Shown here piece by piece: positions 61,901-64,000 of a stretch of 64,000 nucleotides of DNA; the first letter of the stretch is position 1, and each line of letters starts with the position of its first letter. The notes beneath the pieces are model-generated. The model made no database searches and had not been told where the DNA came from. It was given only the letters and a program-made list of their open reading frames with translations. Source of the DNA: Amoebophrya sp. A120 (taxonomy: Eukaryota > Sar > Dinophyceae > Syndiniales > Amoebophryaceae). The stretch spans positions 5,930,828-5,994,827 of the forward strand of contig CAJINV010000004.1 of the NCBI GenBank assembly GCA_905178155.1, written 5' to 3'. Both the position numbers and the translations under genes were made by a program.

Positions 61901-64000
61901 AAGAGTACGATCTTTCTTTTATTTGATTCTCGACGTCAAACTGTATTTGGAAGTCGCACAAGAACGGCGCCACCAACGCCGGATGTTCGTGTTCCGTGTT
62001 GGCTATATAAGTACGTCATCTACCTATTCTTGTTCTCAATACGACCTCTTGAAACTAAGTATGAAACGGAAATCTTCCAAAAGAGGGATTGATTCTAGTA
62101 GGTACGCCGCCAGCGTTTTCTCAAAGGCCTGGAAATGTTCGTTGCCCACTGCGAGTTTCGGGAAGCTGGAGGAGACCTTGTCGACCTGCCAGCTGGTGTT
62201 TTGTTTCATTTTTGCGATTATGCAATGCAAAAGTATAATTGTATCGTACTAGTATGAATTGCATGACAAATCTTTCATAGAAGAAAAATGAAATTTGTCA
62301 TGCAGTTTCAGGTAAGAAAGCAGATCTGTAATGCTAGACTCGCATTAATACGAGTACGATACTTTTTTATTTGCAACGCATAGCGATGTCCACACCGGTT
62401 TTGTCCAGCGAAACCGCCAGAGGATCCAGAATCGCTTTCTCCAAGGACTTATCAAGTGCAAATATGTCTGAGTCTGGAAGAATCAAGGCTTGTCATGCTT
62501 GTCTGGCATGACCTATGATGCTTGTAATGCATGAGCCAGCATCACAGATTTTTGGAAGGCTTCCTGATGCCATTTCCGCATGACATCAAATGCCCTCCTC
62601 GCGTAGCACAAATGTGGCTCCTCTTGATGGTCATGCAATACAGATTTCTTTAGAGTCCAAAGTTAGCATCACAAGTTCCAACTTTCCAGACCCAGACATT
62701 TTTGCACTTGATACGACTTCTCGAACGCGGGCAGGCCGTCGAGGTTGCTGGAGATGTCGAACATCTGTTGCCCGCCTGCACCGTTCGCTGCTTGGTTGTT
62801 GTGCGAGTTCAAAAGGAGTTCCGCGGCCTGGAACCGGCAGGGGTGGTCCGGCACCTCCAAAATGCGGGTCAAATTCGCACTGATCTGCTGGAGGTTGCGC
62901 ATACTCAGGTTCGCTTTCTGCAGGAGCCAGAGCCCGTATTTCGCAAACCGGGGATCGATTAAGAGGGTGGAAACCTAAATTGAAAATCCGATTTGTTTGT
63001 CGACGAACAAGGTCTTTAAGGCTGTGCGTACATCAAAACATCATCGCATACAAAACGCTCACTTCAAAGATAGAGGCCGACAAGTAAGTCAACGAGGCTT
63101 CTAATTCTATTCCCAAGCAATACATACGGATACGCTAACGCTAACGGACGCAAGAACGAAGTGGAAGTTAAATAAAGCATGAAAATGCTGAGGCTCCTCG
63201 CGTCTGTCAAAAATCACTGATTGTATAAATAGTACCCTCCCAAGGCTGGTTTGGTGCGTGCAGAGCGCCGCGGTTAACTTGAGCAAATTTGGGTCGTGGA
63301 GCTGCTCGCCGCCGGTAGTAGTACTCAAACCCGTCGCTTCGGCCCACACCTCTTCCGTCTTCGCCAGCAGTTCGATCGCGCGACTAGCCTCGCAGGCCCC
63401 GGAAATAATTGCGTTGCCCGATAGGATGCAGGCCACAATCTGCGTGTTGCGGTCCGGGGAGCTGAACAGTGCGACGACGAGCCCGAGGCCGGACTCGGAG
63501 AACAGAAACTGCTTCAAGTCGTCCTCCAACGCGAACCAGAAGAGCTTGGCCAGCAGCTCATGCACCACCGCCGGTCTCTGGGGATGGAGCAATTGCAGGA
63601 TGACCTCCCGGGCCTCGATATCCTAACCAAAAACGTCCCCACCGCAGAGTTGTCATGCAGATTTCCATCTACAGAAACATTTGTAATGCGGGTACCCATC
63701 ATGAGAGGTATTTCCATTCGTGTTTTGGAATTTGTAATGCTGGAAACAGGATGAGCAGATGGATTTGTGATGCGTTTGTCCTTACTAACCTGCACTACGC
63801 TACGCACTGCAACCTGTCATGCGTGGCCCCCAAAACGTCTAGATTTGTGTTGCTAAGTGCCCAACTTGACTATGGGGCGGGCACGTTTTTACACAGGATA
63901 CTCGATTAGCGTCGCGGTCATGATCCGGGGAAATTGGTCGCTATGCATTGCAAAAGTATCGCACTAGTATAAATCGCAACACAAATTGGCTCAGCATTAC
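58910..64000 (-). CDS. Gene G: armadillo-like and coiled-coil protein, 5' end beyond window
   Basis: Visible exons: 63941-63901, 63618-63236, 62974-62714, 62449-62383, 62218-62106, 61855-61729, 61561-61383, 61129-60932, 60760-60598, 60412-60326, 60099-59949, 59784-58910; about 870 codons, frame open throughout. The first part has helical, armadillo-like segments (VVHELLAKLFWFALEDDLKQ; SGNAIISGACEASRAIELLA). The middle is long coiled coil (KLQELTQSLQAKQKQIQDLE; KNLRDELMRQAHQSETGVAD). The C-terminal 230 residues are Pro/Ala/Ser-rich and end MDQIFNDEFFE. Seven introners (one cut by the edge) alternate with five GT-AG introns (62975-63235, 61856-62105, 60761-60931, 60413-60597, 59785-59948). Possibly a cytoskeletal or trafficking factor; not recognised. 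The segment EKAILDPLAVSLDKTGVDI is weakly BAR-like. Confidence 0.8.
60100..60325. mobile_element. Introner, family IV
   Basis: 226 bp; flanking repeat AGCTC. Joins GKLAEL to KVDFE in gene G. Confidence 0.92.
61130..61382. mobile_element. Introner, family III
   Basis: 253 bp; flanking repeat CACGT. Left end is TATGCACTGC, right end TTTGATA, so the outer ends differ while the inner TIR matches. Joins QQLNV to ESEQK. Confidence 0.92.
61562..61728. mobile_element. Introner, family VIII
   Basis: 167 bp; flanking repeat CTCCG. Joins TFSDAE to RDQYI in gene G. Confidence 0.92.
62219..62382. mobile_element. Introner, family I
   Basis: 164 bp; small insertions in both TIRs (AAAAGTATAATTGTATCGTA; ACTTTTTTATTTGC). 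Flanking repeat GCGAT. Joins TGVDI to AKMKQ. Confidence 0.92.
62450..62713. mobile_element. Introner, family III
   Basis: 264 bp; flanks GGACT and CGACT. Joins PAFEKS to LEKAI in gene G. Confidence 0.88.
63619..63900. mobile_element. Introner, family VI
   Basis: 282 bp; flanking repeat CTCGA. Joins ATLIE to AREVI in gene G. Confidence 0.92.
63942..64000. mobile_element. Introner, family I, cut by the right window edge
   Basis: Starts TATGCATTGCAAAAGTATCG after GTCGC and runs off the window inside the element. Only the left TIR is visible. Confidence 0.8.

Noticed and set aside
5895-64000. Spaced repeats taken as a CRISPR array
   Set aside because: The repeats are TIR-bounded elements at target duplications inside protein genes, not short evenly spaced repeats with unique spacers.

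Overview
The window is eukaryotic nuclear DNA. It holds eight protein genes, all on the minus strand, most of them broken by dozens of short inverted-repeat-bounded introns. The best fit is a parasitic dinoflagellate of the Amoebophrya/Syndiniales type, because published Amoebophrya genomes carry invasive 'introner elements' with terminal inverted repeats (TIRs) and direct repeats. The one-way gene order also fits a dinoflagellate. The genus is an inference; that these are introners is read directly from the sequence.

Layout, left to right (transcription runs right to left): gene A, low-complexity protein cut by the left edge (1-979); gene B, uncharacterised 850-aa protein (2332-5080); a giant RBR-type ubiquitin ligase with ankyrin repeats, 3,781 aa in 21 exons (5137-23506); gene C, a probable single-pass membrane protein in about 18 exons (24863-33173); gene D, a 1,422-aa coiled-coil protein (33719-39952); gene E, a 3,314-aa EF-hand protein (41466-52537); two tandem satellite arrays (53560-55419) and a pair of palindromes (55540-56041); gene F, an intron-free alpha/beta hydrolase like ABHD11 (56308-57936); gene G, an armadillo-like/coiled-coil protein cut by the right edge (58910 to beyond 64000).

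I located 46 introner copies. All begin TAT/TGT and end ATA. Of the 45 complete ones, 30 are flanked by identical 5-bp direct repeats. By TIR they fall into families: I (TIR with GCAAAAGTATCGTACTAG, about 117-210 bp), II (TATGGAAGCGTCAGGAT, about 315-335 bp), III (TGTCTGGGTCTGGAA, about 250-275 bp), IV (GTGCACAACTCCC, about 216-226 bp), V (ACATTCTCAACTG, about 226-251 bp), VI (GTAAAAACGTCCCC, about 282-314 bp), VII (GAAAAATGCCCCC or GAAAAATCTCCCC, about 313-322 bp) and VIII (GTTAACG near the ends, about 168 bp). One rule joins the exons: remove the element plus one 5-bp repeat. I applied it by hand at every junction of the ligase gene and genes D, E and G, and the reading frame stays open to the stop in each. 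In the ligase it also restores the RING2 motif. One introner (17426-20380) has itself been invaded by a 2.76-kb tandem retroelement-like insertion carrying a CCCH zinc-finger ORF, yet its two flanking exons still join in frame.
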